Shown in pieces: positions 1 to 7,457 of a DNA stretch of 9,872 nt. The notes below the pieces were generated by a model, which worked only from the letters and a program-made list of their open reading frames with translations, was not told the origin of the DNA and did no database searches. Numbering within the stretch: the first letter of the stretch is position 1; the number at the start of each line of letters is the position of its first letter. Made by a program: the position numbers and the translations under genes. Source of the stretch: Chitinophaga pinensis (GTDB lineage: Bacteria > Bacteroidota > Bacteroidia > AKYH767-A > OLB10). Where the stretch lies: NCBI GenBank assembly GCA_945872015.1, contig CAMBYJ010000048.1, positions 1 to 9,872 of the forward strand, in the 5' to 3' direction.

Positions 1-843
1 TCGCGAATGGCAAATCTTACAGAGATTGGTGCTATACTTAGTAGTGGTGTTAGCTTTAAGCGCTTGTTACTTCCTTACATGGTTGGTGCAACGGTGATAA
101 CAAGTATTTCGCTCTATTTAAACAACTATGTAATTCCGCATTCTAACTCTACCCGAATTGCATTCGAAACTAAATACATTAAGAATCCTTATGTCTATAA
201 GAATCGCCATGTTCATCGTCAGATAGCACCTGGCGTTTTTATTTATTTTGATAGTTATAATAACGTAGATAAAATCGGCTATCAGTTTTCGATGGAAAAA
301 ATCGAAAATGGGAAAATGGTTTCTAAGTTAATGTCGGAAAGAATTATCTGGGATAGTACTAAAACAAAATGGAAGGTGGAGAATTATTTCATTCGTACAA
401 TTGATGGTATGAAGGAGACTATAAAATCGGGATATCAGATTGATACAGCCTTAGCTTTTAAGCCTGATGAGTTCAATAGACGAACGAATTATATTGAAAC
501 AATGGATTCTTACCAGCTAAAGAAATACATTGAAGAAGAAACATTACGAGGTTCAGAAGAAATTCCATTTTACCAGGTAGAACTATACCGTCGTACTTCA
601 TTCCCTTTTGCAACGTTTATTCTTACGTTAATAGGTGTTTCGTTATCGAGCAAAAAAGTTCGTGGTGGTATAGGTATGCAAATCGGACTTGGAATCCTAT
701 TAAGCTTTACTTACATAATGTTTATGCAAATCAGTCAAACGTTCGCTACTAACGGTAATATGTCGCCGTTATTAGCTGTTTGGATACCCAATATTTTCTT
801 TTCGATTATTGCACTTTACCTTGCTAAGAAAGCAATGCGGTAA
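1..843 (+). CDS. LptF/LptG-family permease, 5' end missing
   Basis: This is the C-terminal part of an LptF/LptG (YjgP/YjgQ) permease, an inner-membrane subunit of the ABC machine that extracts lipopolysaccharide and passes it to the periplasmic bridge. The reading frame is open from base 1, and the ATG at base 7 lies inside the conserved EIGAILSSGVSF coupling-helix region, so it is not the real start. Family members of this type run about 350-360 residues, so roughly 70-80 are missing. Counting from base 7, a membrane segment lies at residues 21-42, a periplasmic beta-rich domain at about 45-195, and three more membrane segments at about 199-215, 222-242 and 255-274. SSKKVRGGIG and LLAVWIPNI are typical of the C-terminal half. 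LptF and LptG cannot be told apart from this fragment. The stop is one base from the stop of the convergent mqnE. Confidence 0.9.
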   Translation, partial: SRMANLTEIGAILSSGVSFKRLLLPYMVGATVITSISLYLNNYVIPHSNSTRIAFETKYIKNPYVYKNRHVHRQIAPGVFIYFDSYNNVDKIGYQFSMEKIENGKMVSKLMSERIIWDSTKTKWKVENYFIRTIDGMKETIKSGYQIDTALAFKPDEFNRRTNYIETMDSYQLKKYIEEETLRGSEEIPFYQVELYRRTSFPFATFILTLIGVSLSSKKVRGGIGMQIGLGILLSFTYIMFMQISQTFATNGNMSPLLAVWIPNIFFSIIALYLAKKAMR

Positions 844-844
844 G

Positions 845-1969
845 CTATTCGTAAACTTTAACGATATTGTAAAGTGTATCTCTCTCTACAGGTATTCTAC
901 CTGATTGTCTGATTAAATCTATCAACTCATCTGTAGATAATGTAGGATTCTGTTCTTCTGAACCCGCCATTGAATAAATCTTTGTTGAATCGTCAATTGT
1001 TCCATCTAAATCATCTACACCAAACGATTGGGTAAGCTGGGCAGAGCTTCTTCCCAACATCGGCCAATAAGCTTTTACATGATCAAAATTATCAAGATAA
1101 ATTCTTGATATACCATACACTTTTAAATCTTCTATTAAAGTTACCTCTGCAACATGACTCATATCGTTATCAGAGTTTCTAAACTTCAATGGAATAAAAG
1201 TTTGAAAGCCTTTTGTTTTATCCTGCAACTCACGTAAACGTCGCATATGATCCACTCGGTGTTCATACGTTTCAATATGTCCGTATAACATGGTACAATT
1301 ACTTCTGATACCACTTTCGTGCGCGGTCTGATGTATTTCAAGCCATTTATTTGAATCACATTTATCGCCTGCAATTTCTAATCGTGTCACTTCATCAAAA
1401 ATTTCTGCACCACCTCCAGGAATTGAATTTAATCCTTTAGAGATTAAAAACTCCATCCCTTCTTTAGTTGTCATTTTACCCTTACGAAACATGTAGTCTA
1501 ATTCTACAGCAGTAAAGGCTTTAATATGTAAATCTGGTCTATGATTTTTAATTTGTGATAATAATTCTCCGAAAAATTGAACATCCATTTTCGGATGAAC
1601 ACCTCCTACAATATGCACTTCGGTAATAGGAATTCCATCGTAAGCTTTTACTTTATTTAGCATTTGCTCAATAGTCATTTCCCAACCTTCTTCCTTGTGT
1701 TTATATTCTTGTGAGTATGAACAAAACTTACAGGAGAATACACAAAGGTTTGTTGGCTCAATATGAAAATTACGATTGAAATACGTGTATTTTCCATTCT
1801 TCTTCTCTCGAACGTAATTAGCTAATACACCAATCTCCGATAGCTCTGCATATTTAAATAAATACAAAGCATCGTCATCCGAAATACGCTCTCCATTAAA
1901 AACTTTAGAACTGATTTTATTTATTTGCTCATCTGAACTTTTTACAAGTTGCTCCTCTATAAATCTCAT
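845..1969 (-). CDS. mqnE: Aminofutalosine synthase MqnE (radical SAM)
   Basis: MqnE joins SAM to 3-[(1-carboxyvinyl)oxy]benzoate to give aminofutalosine, an early step of the futalosine route to menaquinone in the cytoplasm. The 374-residue protein has the family's normal length. The radical-SAM cluster motif CxxxCxxC is at C76, C80 and C83, just after the HIEPTN stretch. The glycine-rich PGGGAEIF is at 184-191, and KAYWPMLG plus FGVDDLDGT follow at about 299-324. These separate MqnE from the related MqnC and from CofH. The start ATG is preceded by an A-rich stretch and no Shine-Dalgarno sequence, normal for this phylum. The gap to the upstream protease is only ten bases and I see no promoter-like element in it, so co-transcription with the protease is likely. 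Other menaquinone genes are not in the window. Confidence 0.92.
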   Translation of the reverse strand: MRFIEEQLVKSSDEQINKISSKVFNGERISDDDALYLFKYAELSEIGVLANYVREKKNGKYTYFNRNFHIEPTNLCVFSCKFCSYSQEYKHKEEGWEMTIEQMLNKVKAYDGIPITEVHIVGGVHPKMDVQFFGELLSQIKNHRPDLHIKAFTAVELDYMFRKGKMTTKEGMEFLISKGLNSIPGGGAEIFDEVTRLEIAGDKCDSNKWLEIHQTAHESGIRSNCTMLYGHIETYEHRVDHMRRLRELQDKTKGFQTFIPLKFRNSDNDMSHVAEVTLIEDLKVYGISRIYLDNFDHVKAYWPMLGRSSAQLTQSFGVDDLDGTIDDSTKIYSMAGSEEQNPTLSTDELIDLIRQSGRIPVERDTLYNIVKVYE

Positions 1970-1979
1970 TTGTTTTATT

Positions 1980-3563
1980 TTACTTATTGACTACAACAAA
2001 CTTTTTAACGTCATGGTTTAGTTCTCCATGGAATTCTAGCTGGTAGATTCCTGCACTCAGATTCAAATTGCTTAATTGAAGTTTGTCCTGCGGATTAAAT
2101 TTATATTCATTCGAGTAAACTACTCTTCCATCATTTGAATAAATCTTAATAGTTGCTTTCTGACTTTCAGAATAATTCGCATCTATGGTTAAAAAAGTGT
2201 TGTTTGTAACAGGATTCGGATAAATACTAATTGATGATAAAATTGTGCAGTTAAAATTAGAAGTATTGTTTATTCTAAATGATGCACTCTTGTAATTATT
2301 AACCTGATTGTAATCAGAATTTACAATTCGCACCTCAAATAAATTACTACCAAAATCACCTCCTATTGTTTCTAATTCCACCCATTTTGTTTCCCCCGGT
2401 AATATAGAATCTTGCCACATATAATTTTTTGAAATACCCGCAGAAACCGCATAATTAAATGCAATGTTTGATTGAATTGTATTTCCGTTATTTCTGATTT
2501 TTACTCTTGGTTGAAAACAGCGATTGACAGAATAGGTAACAGGATTTTCAATTGAATCAATCGATACATCTGGTTGATTTATATTCGGTGATGCAAGCCC
2601 GTTAGAGGTCACTAACGATTGTCGATTAGTTGATAATGCGAGCTTCATTCTTTCTACTTGTCGGTTTGTAAAAAAGCTCATGCATCTATCATCTGTATAA
2701 TCCATGTAATTCATGTACATAATTCCTGGAGCTGTATCTGTGCAAGCATCTGTTTTAGGAAAACTCGGACAACGTGTATTTGAATTGGCTTGTTTAGGAG
2801 TATCAGAGATACCATCATCATTACTGCAGCCCCCATTGTCATCGCCCCAAATATGTATTAGGTTTAACCAATGTCCGACTTCATGCGTTGCTGTACGACC
2901 GTAATTGTAAGGCGCTTTTGTATTCTTAAAACGTCCGAATGCTTTATAGTTGATGACAACACCATCGCTATTTTGAATCGTTCCAGGAAATGCAGCAAAA
3001 CCAAGAACATTATTTTCTAATTCACAAACCCAAATATTCAAATAATAATTACTGTTCCATGCATTTTGTCCACCATCTGCTTTACTGTAAATACGATTAT
3101 CAAAAATGGAGAATGCATTTGTTATGTTGGTTGCTGTTCTGGTTATACCATTTGTATAATTCCCGTTTGTATCTGTATTTGCAAGGACAAACTTAATCTT
3201 ACTATTTCGAACTAATGGTTGCCATATAGCTGGAACATCTAAAATGTTTTCATTGATAATATTGTAATCCTCATTTAGTACATCAATCTGACTTTGTACT
3301 TGTTCATCGGAAACATTCTCTACTTCAGCATTATCGGCATGATAAATAACATGCACAACAACAGGAATTATATATGTAGAATCGTTTATTGAGGCCTTCA
3401 GTAAATTTTGAATATTAAAAAACTTTTCATTTTCCAGATAACTTGATTTGTAGTTTAAATCTGTTGCTAATTTATATCGATGTAAACTATCTGTCGCACA
3501 ACGATGAATCTGAGCGAAACTCAAAATTGGGAATAAACAAAATAGAAAGATAATTTTTTTCAT
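1980..3563 (-). CDS. Secreted M43-family zinc metalloprotease with T9SS sorting domain (527 aa)
   Basis: Predicted secreted metzincin endopeptidase of the M43B (cytophagalysin/ulilysin-like) group. In order: signal peptide at 1-18 (cleavage near SFAQ); a short N-terminal segment with HRCATD around C22; the catalytic domain at about 64-320; a beta-rich, CARDB-like segment at about 333-433; and a T9SS type A sorting domain at about 444-527 beginning IYPNP. The zinc motif HEVGHWLNLIH is at 227-237 with E228 as catalytic base, and the Met-turn YMNYMDY is at 283-289. The usual Gly of HExxHxxGxxH is Asn here. Cysteines around the active site match the two other M43 proteins in the window, so they are paralogs. 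A promoter-like -7 element lies between its start and the upstream terminator, and mqnE follows after ten bases. The substrate is unknown; the CARDB-like label is tentative. Confidence 0.9.
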   Translation of the reverse strand: MKKIIFLFCLFPILSFAQIHRCATDSLHRYKLATDLNYKSSYLENEKFFNIQNLLKASINDSTYIIPVVVHVIYHADNAEVENVSDEQVQSQIDVLNEDYNIINENILDVPAIWQPLVRNSKIKFVLANTDTNGNYTNGITRTATNITNAFSIFDNRIYSKADGGQNAWNSNYYLNIWVCELENNVLGFAAFPGTIQNSDGVVINYKAFGRFKNTKAPYNYGRTATHEVGHWLNLIHIWGDDNGGCSNDDGISDTPKQANSNTRCPSFPKTDACTDTAPGIMYMNYMDYTDDRCMSFFTNRQVERMKLALSTNRQSLVTSNGLASPNINQPDVSIDSIENPVTYSVNRCFQPRVKIRNNGNTIQSNIAFNYAVSAGISKNYMWQDSILPGETKWVELETIGGDFGSNLFEVRIVNSDYNQVNNYKSASFRINNTSNFNCTILSSISIYPNPVTNNTFLTIDANYSESQKATIKIYSNDGRVVYSNEYKFNPQDKLQLSNLNLSAGIYQLEFHGELNHDVKKFVVVNK

Positions 3564-3582
3564 CTGGATGTTTTACGACATG

Positions 3583-3590
3583 CAAAGTTA
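3583..3590 (-). promoter_or_regulatory. Putative -7 promoter element for the 527-aa protease
   Basis: On the minus strand this reads TAACTTTG, matching the Bacteroidota -7 consensus TAnnTTTG. It lies about 20 bases from the protease ATG and downstream of the hairpin terminator, so the gene could have its own short-leader transcript. No TTTG-like -33 element is visible at the usual 17-23 base spacing, so this is a partial match only. Confidence 0.4.
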
Positions 3591-3612
3591 AAATAAAGTT
3601 GCTCATTATAAT

Positions 3613-3644
3613 AAAAAAGAGGGATGCGTTAACATCCCTCTTTT
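3613..3644 (-). terminator. Rho-independent terminator of the 900-aa protease gene
   Basis: A perfect 12-bp stem (3615-3626 with 3633-3644) encloses a 6-base loop. On the minus strand it is followed by a run of T residues (the A run at 3613-3618). It lies 20 bases past the stop of the 900-aa protease gene. The stem is symmetrical and also has four Ts on the plus strand, but no plus-strand gene ends here. Confidence 0.9.
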
Positions 3645-3663
3645 ATCAAACATTCAAATTGAA

Positions 3664-6366
3664 TTATTTCAAAATCTGAATTTTCTTCAATGTCTTAGTA
3701 GTTGCATTATTTATCTCTACGAAATATAATCCTTGAGATAGATGCGATAAATCCATATGATAAGTACCATTTCCATTAGATGGTAATGTAGTATTTAATA
3801 CTTCAGAACCTACCATGTTGAAAATTCTGAATGAAATATCAGAAGCAGAAGTTACGTCTGATAATACAACTGTTAATTCACCACGAGTTGGATTAGGGAA
3901 TAAGTTCACTGATCCTAGTGTATTTTCAGCAACACCTACAGTTGAATTACTACATATTACTGGACGAATTAAATGAGCAACATTAACACCCCAAGATGCC
4001 GGAGTTTCGCTGTATGCATGCCATGTACCATCTCCCCATAATTCGTAAGCTGTACCTGTTGCAATTTCAGCATCTGCACAATGAACGATTGCTAAAGTAT
4101 CTCCAGGTGTAAATCCGAATTCAACACCAACATAGATTGATCCTGCTGTTACAGGAACATCTGGTGTAAAATCAACCCACATTTCAGCACCTGAAGCAGC
4201 ATAAGCCGCAATTGAGTCGTAAGTAATTGTTGCAGATCCTAACATTGTTGAAGGTAATCCTGCTGCATCACTCCAAACTTTTACAGTTGCAGTTTGACCA
4301 GTTCCACTTGATGTACCAATTCCAAATGCGATATAAGTACCATCAACTGTTAAGCCTGTTCCTGTAACTGCAAATTTATCAGCCTTACCAACATCTAAAT
4401 AATCATTGTGACCAGAAACATATCCCCAACCACTTGAGCCAAGAATTGATGGAGTCATTGTAGCAGTATTCCAATTTGTGATTGAATCACATGAGCTACT
4501 AGAAGATGATCCACTTGTGCAAATCACAGGGTCAATCAAATGAGCAACATTAACACCCCAAGATGCAGGTGTTTCACTGTAAGCATGCCACGAACCATCG
4601 CCCCATAATTCATAGGCAGTTCCTGTTGCAATTTCTGCATCAGCACAATGAACAAGTGCTAAAGTATCGCCAGCAGTATAACCGAACTCAACACCTACAT
4701 AAACATTACCTACTGAAACTGGAATATCTGGTGTAAAATCAACCCACATTGCAGTACCTGCTACCGCATTAGCAGCGATAGAGTCATAAGAAATTGTAGC
4801 AGTACCTAAAACACCTGAAGGCAAACCAGCAGCCTCGCCCCAAACCTTTACGGTTGCAGTTTGACCAGTTCCACTTGATGAACCAATTCCGAAAGAAATA
4901 TAAGTTCCATCAATTGTGCTATTAGCAGCAGCAATAGAGAATTTATCTGCTTTTGCAACATCTAAATAATCATTCTGACCAGATATGTATCCCCATCCAC
5001 CTGAACCAAGAATACTTGGAGTCATTGTAGCTAAATCAAAGTTTGAAACTGTATCACAACTAGAAGTTGTTCCAGAAGTTACCGTAATATAATTTGTTTG
5101 TGTTAATGTATTAAATCCACTAGCATTTGTCGCTACTAACGTAACTGAATAGGTTCCAGCAGCATTGTAAACAATACCTGAAGGGTTTTGTGCTGTTGAT
5201 GATGAAGGTGTTCCTCCTGGGAATGACCAACTCCAAGATACAGGTGAATTAGTTGATTGATCAGTAAAGTTAACTGAACCACCTGCAGAAATAGAAGTTG
5301 AATTTGCCGTAAATGCAACAACAGGAGCTGCCACAACTGGAGGACTACAACGATTAGAAGCAGCTAAGTTTACTCTGAATGGCGTATTGTTCAAAGTTGT
5401 CACCATTCTTGCCTTCTGATTAGGAGTGAACATAAACATACAAGCATCATCTGTATAGTCCATATAATTCATGAACATATCTCCGTTTGGACCATTATTA
5501 CAAGATACATCAGGGAAATTCGGACAACCAAAATTCAATGAAGATTGAGTTGGAGTATCTAAACAATAATCTGATCCACAATTCGAGTCTCCGTTGATAT
5601 GGCGCAATCCAAACCAGTGACCGATTTCATGTGTAGATGTACGGCCTTTATTATAAGGTGCTGCAACATTACCTACACGACCAAAAGCGTTGTAAAGAAT
5701 TACTACACCATCCGAATTTGCTGTACCAAAAGGCGCAGATAATCCAGTATTTGTGCTTGATGGTGGAAATGTAGCATATCCTAATAACTGGTTACTTAAA
5801 TTACATACCCATATGTTCAGATATTTATTAACGTCCCAGATAGTAGCTGGTTTAATGGTAGCATCAATATATGTTTTAGAATATGGAGGTGCTGTCCATC
5901 CTTTGCTATTTCTATCGATTCTATCAATTCCTGTTGTTGGTTGTCCGCTTGGATCTGTTTGCGCTAAGCAAAAATTGATTTCACAATCAGCAGCAAGTCC
6001 AGCAAATACTGAAGGAATTGAACTTGTATCTGCGTTTAACTTTCTGAAATCTTCGTTTAAAACTGCAATTTGTGATAAAATTTGAGCATTAGAGATATTG
6101 AAACTTGTTCCAACTGCATTGTTATTATGAATTACATGGACAACTACAGGTAAATTGTAAACTGTTTTCATTTTACTGCCTTGATTGTTTGCAGCAGCTT
6201 CCTGCATTTTTGCAGAAATCCAGTTTTCATATTCGTCAGGTAAAATACCTGTTCCACAAGTACGATGCGATGGCGCCGAACTTACAACTTTTGCCGTTTG
6301 ACGTTGAGCAGAAACAGATCCTGTCATCATCAATGCCGCGGCAGCAATGAGTAATAGTTTTTTCAT
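3664..6366 (-). CDS. Secreted M43-family zinc metalloprotease with PKD domain, duplicated 189-aa unit and T9SS sorting domain (900 aa)
   Basis: Large predicted secreted metalloprotease, the longest of three M43 paralogs here. The signal peptide is 1-20 (SVSA before Q21), followed by an N-terminal RTCGT motif (C37). The catalytic domain spans about 70-340 and has the complete zinc motif HEIGHWFGLRH at 246-256 and the Met-turn MNYMDY at 299-304. A PKD domain follows at about 346-430 (WSWSFPGGTPSS, then NAAGTYSVTLVATN). Two tandem copies of an unnamed beta-rich unit run 437-616 and 626-805, each starting and ending with Cys and joined by a serine-rich linker. The T9SS type A sorting domain is about 818-900 (LFPNPTRGE). 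The catalytic domain resembles the 738-aa paralog more than the 527-aa one. It is transcribed away from the response regulator, with its own terminator and a candidate -7 element upstream. The substrate is unknown. Confidence 0.92.
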   Translation of the reverse strand: MKKLLLIAAAALMMTGSVSAQRQTAKVVSSAPSHRTCGTGILPDEYENWISAKMQEAAANNQGSKMKTVYNLPVVVHVIHNNNAVGTSFNISNAQILSQIAVLNEDFRKLNADTSSIPSVFAGLAADCEINFCLAQTDPSGQPTTGIDRIDRNSKGWTAPPYSKTYIDATIKPATIWDVNKYLNIWVCNLSNQLLGYATFPPSSTNTGLSAPFGTANSDGVVILYNAFGRVGNVAAPYNKGRTSTHEIGHWFGLRHINGDSNCGSDYCLDTPTQSSLNFGCPNFPDVSCNNGPNGDMFMNYMDYTDDACMFMFTPNQKARMVTTLNNTPFRVNLAASNRCSPPVVAAPVVAFTANSTSISAGGSVNFTDQSTNSPVSWSWSFPGGTPSSSTAQNPSGIVYNAAGTYSVTLVATNASGFNTLTQTNYITVTSGTTSSCDTVSNFDLATMTPSILGSGGWGYISGQNDYLDVAKADKFSIAAANSTIDGTYISFGIGSSSGTGQTATVKVWGEAAGLPSGVLGTATISYDSIAANAVAGTAMWVDFTPDIPVSVGNVYVGVEFGYTAGDTLALVHCADAEIATGTAYELWGDGSWHAYSETPASWGVNVAHLIDPVICTSGSSSSSSCDSITNWNTATMTPSILGSSGWGYVSGHNDYLDVGKADKFAVTGTGLTVDGTYIAFGIGTSSGTGQTATVKVWSDAAGLPSTMLGSATITYDSIAAYAASGAEMWVDFTPDVPVTAGSIYVGVEFGFTPGDTLAIVHCADAEIATGTAYELWGDGTWHAYSETPASWGVNVAHLIRPVICSNSTVGVAENTLGSVNLFPNPTRGELTVVLSDVTSASDISFRIFNMVGSEVLNTTLPSNGNGTYHMDLSHLSQGLYFVEINNATTKTLKKIQILK
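3952..5058 (-). repeat. Tandem in-frame duplication (567-bp period) inside the 900-aa protease gene
   Basis: Residues 437-616 (bases 4519-5058) and 626-805 (bases 3952-4491) align without any gap at a fixed offset of 189 residues. By eye about 41 of 180 positions differ, so identity is roughly 77 percent. Both copies begin and end with Cys, which may form a disulfide closing each unit. The linkers in front of each copy are also alike (TSGTTSS and TSGSSSSSS). The copies differ at many third codon positions, so the duplication is not recent. I do not recognise the domain. Confidence 0.9.
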
Positions 6367-6418
6367 TTGTTTTATTTGACTTTAAGGTTTTTTGTAGGAA
6401 TTATTTGTTTTGGGATAA

Positions 6419-6426
6419 CAAATTTA
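6419..6426 (-). promoter_or_regulatory. Putative -7 promoter element for the 900-aa protease
   Basis: The minus strand reads TAAATTTG, a full match to the Bacteroidota TAnnTTTG -7 consensus, about 53 bases upstream of the ATG at 6366. Start of transcription would fall near 6412. No convincing -33 TTTG is present at the expected distance, so the assignment rests on the -7 match and position. Confidence 0.45.
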
Positions 6427-6452
6427 ATTATTTATTTAACTTTTCCTAAGTA

Positions 6453-6557
6453 CGATTGATTTAAAAGAGTATTTCAATCGCTCTATCATTAATTTGTAAA
6501 ATAGTTGTAATTCAGTATCAGGGGTAATTACATTTTTATTTTTTGAAATGATTGAAA
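6453..6557. promoter_or_regulatory. Repeated GATTGA motif in divergent intergenic region, possible regulator sites
   Basis: The hexamer GATTGA occurs at 6454-6459 (+), 6474-6479 (-) and 6550-6555 (+) within the 219 bases between the 900-aa protease and the response regulator. The first two form an inverted pair CGATTGA-N14-TCAATCG. The last two form an 8-base inverted match (TTTCAATC and GATTGAAA). Their clustering next to a DNA-binding regulator gene suggests operator sites, but no binding motif is known to me for this protein. Confidence 0.25.
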
Positions 6558-6567
6558 CGTATATTTG
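6542..6567 (+). promoter_or_regulatory. Possible promoter of the response-regulator gene
   Basis: TTTG at 6542-6545 and TATATTTG at 6560-6567 resemble the Bacteroidota -33 and -7 elements. The spacer is only 14 bases, shorter than the usual 17-23, which weakens the call. If real, transcription would begin about 12 bases before the ATG at 6586. That would leave the TTG at 6565 inside the promoter and rule it out as a start. Confidence 0.3.
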
Positions 6568-6585
6568 ATGCAGAATTTTATACAT

Positions 6586-7278
6586 ATGAAGCGAATACTC
6601 CTAGTAGAAGACGAAATAAGCTTGCAAGAAACAATCAAGTTAAATCTGGATTTAGAAGGATATAAGGTGAATGCTGTTGGCGATGGCAAATCGGCATTAA
6701 AAGCGTTCAAACAAGAGCGATTTGATTTAATTGTATTGGATGTTATGCTTCCCGAAATGGATGGATTTAAAGTATGCGAAGCTATTCGACTTGAAAACAA
6801 GGAAATTCCTATTTTATTCCTGACAGCAAAGAACAGTTCTGCTGATAAAATTGCCGGACTTCGATTAGGAGCTGATGATTATCTTACTAAACCGTTTAAT
6901 CTTGAGGAGATGCTTTTGCGAGTGCAGGTATTATTGAAACGATCAGGTTTATCGGCTGATGTTAGAGAAAGTATAAATTCATATAACCTTGATGGCTTTC
7001 AGATTAATTTTCAAAATATGATGGTTGTTACGCCAGCCAATAAATCGGTTAGCCTTACAAAGAAGGAGAATGCGCTATTAAGATTACTAATAGAAAGAAA
7101 AAATGAAGTCGTTTCCAGAGAGTCAATTTTAGAAATTGTTTGGGGTTATGATGTTTATCCATCCACCAGAACTATAGATAATTTTATCGTGACCTTCAGA
7201 AAAATGTTTGAAAAGGATCCTTCAGACCCAAAACACTTTTTCTCTGTTCGTGGTGTTGGCTATAAATTTATGGAGTAA
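6586..7278 (+). CDS. OmpR/PhoB-family response regulator transcription factor
   Basis: Two-component response regulator of 230 residues, a normal length. The receiver domain spans about 1-118: acidic pocket E8/D9, phosphoacceptor D52 in LDVMLPEMDG, switch Thr80 and Lys102 in the KPF motif. The C-terminal winged-helix DNA-binding domain covers about 132-228, with RTIDNFIVTFRKMF in the recognition-helix region and the closing VRGVGYKF hairpin. I chose the ATG at 6586 because MKRILLVEDE is the usual start. The frame also opens at a TTG at 6565, but the seven added residues match no family feature. No histidine kinase lies on either side: the gene is divergent from the 900-aa protease and is followed after 263 bases by the 738-aa protease. 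All phosphorylation residues are intact, so it should need a kinase encoded elsewhere. Its target genes are unknown. Confidence 0.93.
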   Translation: MKRILLVEDEISLQETIKLNLDLEGYKVNAVGDGKSALKAFKQERFDLIVLDVMLPEMDGFKVCEAIRLENKEIPILFLTAKNSSADKIAGLRLGADDYLTKPFNLEEMLLRVQVLLKRSGLSADVRESINSYNLDGFQINFQNMMVVTPANKSVSLTKKENALLRLLIERKNEVVSRESILEIVWGYDVYPSTRTIDNFIVTFRKMFEKDPSDPKHFFSVRGVGYKFME

Positions 7279-7283
7279 ATAAA

Positions 7284-7364
7284 GAAATTAACATTAACCT
7301 TTTTTCCATTTTTTGAGATCTTCAGAGGAATTTTATTTCTTATTTCATTCTGATTGTTAATTTC
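7284..7364. repeat. Widely spaced 10-bp inverted repeat
   Basis: GAAATTAACA at 7284-7293 is repeated as its exact reverse complement at 7355-7364, with 61 bases between. It lies just after the response-regulator stop and before the next promoter. The arms are AT-rich and chance is a real possibility. I see no compact T-tailed hairpin that would clearly end the regulator transcript. Confidence 0.3.
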
Positions 7365-7397
7365 CACACTCATTATTTGTGTTTTCGAAAAAATAAA

Positions 7398-7429
7398 TTT
7401 GCATCGCATTAAGGGATTTTTTACATTTG
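7398..7429 (+). promoter_or_regulatory. Consensus Bacteroidota promoter for the 738-aa protease
   Basis: TTTG at 7398-7401 and TACATTTG at 7422-7429 are separated by 20 bases, a complete match to the TTTG-N(17-23)-TAnnTTTG pattern known for this phylum. Transcription would start near 7436, giving a leader of about 105 bases before the ATG at 7542. A second -7 look-alike, TAAATTTG at 7394-7401, overlaps the -33 element, but its nearest TTTG is only 14 bases upstream. Confidence 0.6.
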
Positions 7430-7457
7430 ATATCCACCTTTGAAAAGTTTCTGCGCT

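Noticed and set aside
1186..1374. Short open frame within mqnE in another frame
   Set aside because: It is fully covered by a conserved enzyme gene, with no independent coding signs.
3952..5058. Tandem repeat considered as an assembly artefact or mobile element
   Set aside because: The copies are diverged in DNA and protein, in frame and bounded by matching Cys codons, which fits an old domain duplication.
5753..6085. A 110-codon open frame on the plus strand inside the 900-aa protease gene
   Set aside because: It lies entirely antisense to the conserved catalytic domain, has no recognisable domain and is explained by codon bias of the real gene.
6565..6585. TTG at 6565 as start of the response regulator
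   Set aside because: It adds seven residues without family support and overlaps a possible -7 element. The ATG at 6586 gives the canonical N-terminus.
6528..6800. A 90-codon minus-strand open frame overlapping the response-regulator start
   Set aside because: It is antisense to the receiver domain, has low-complexity composition and matches no known family.
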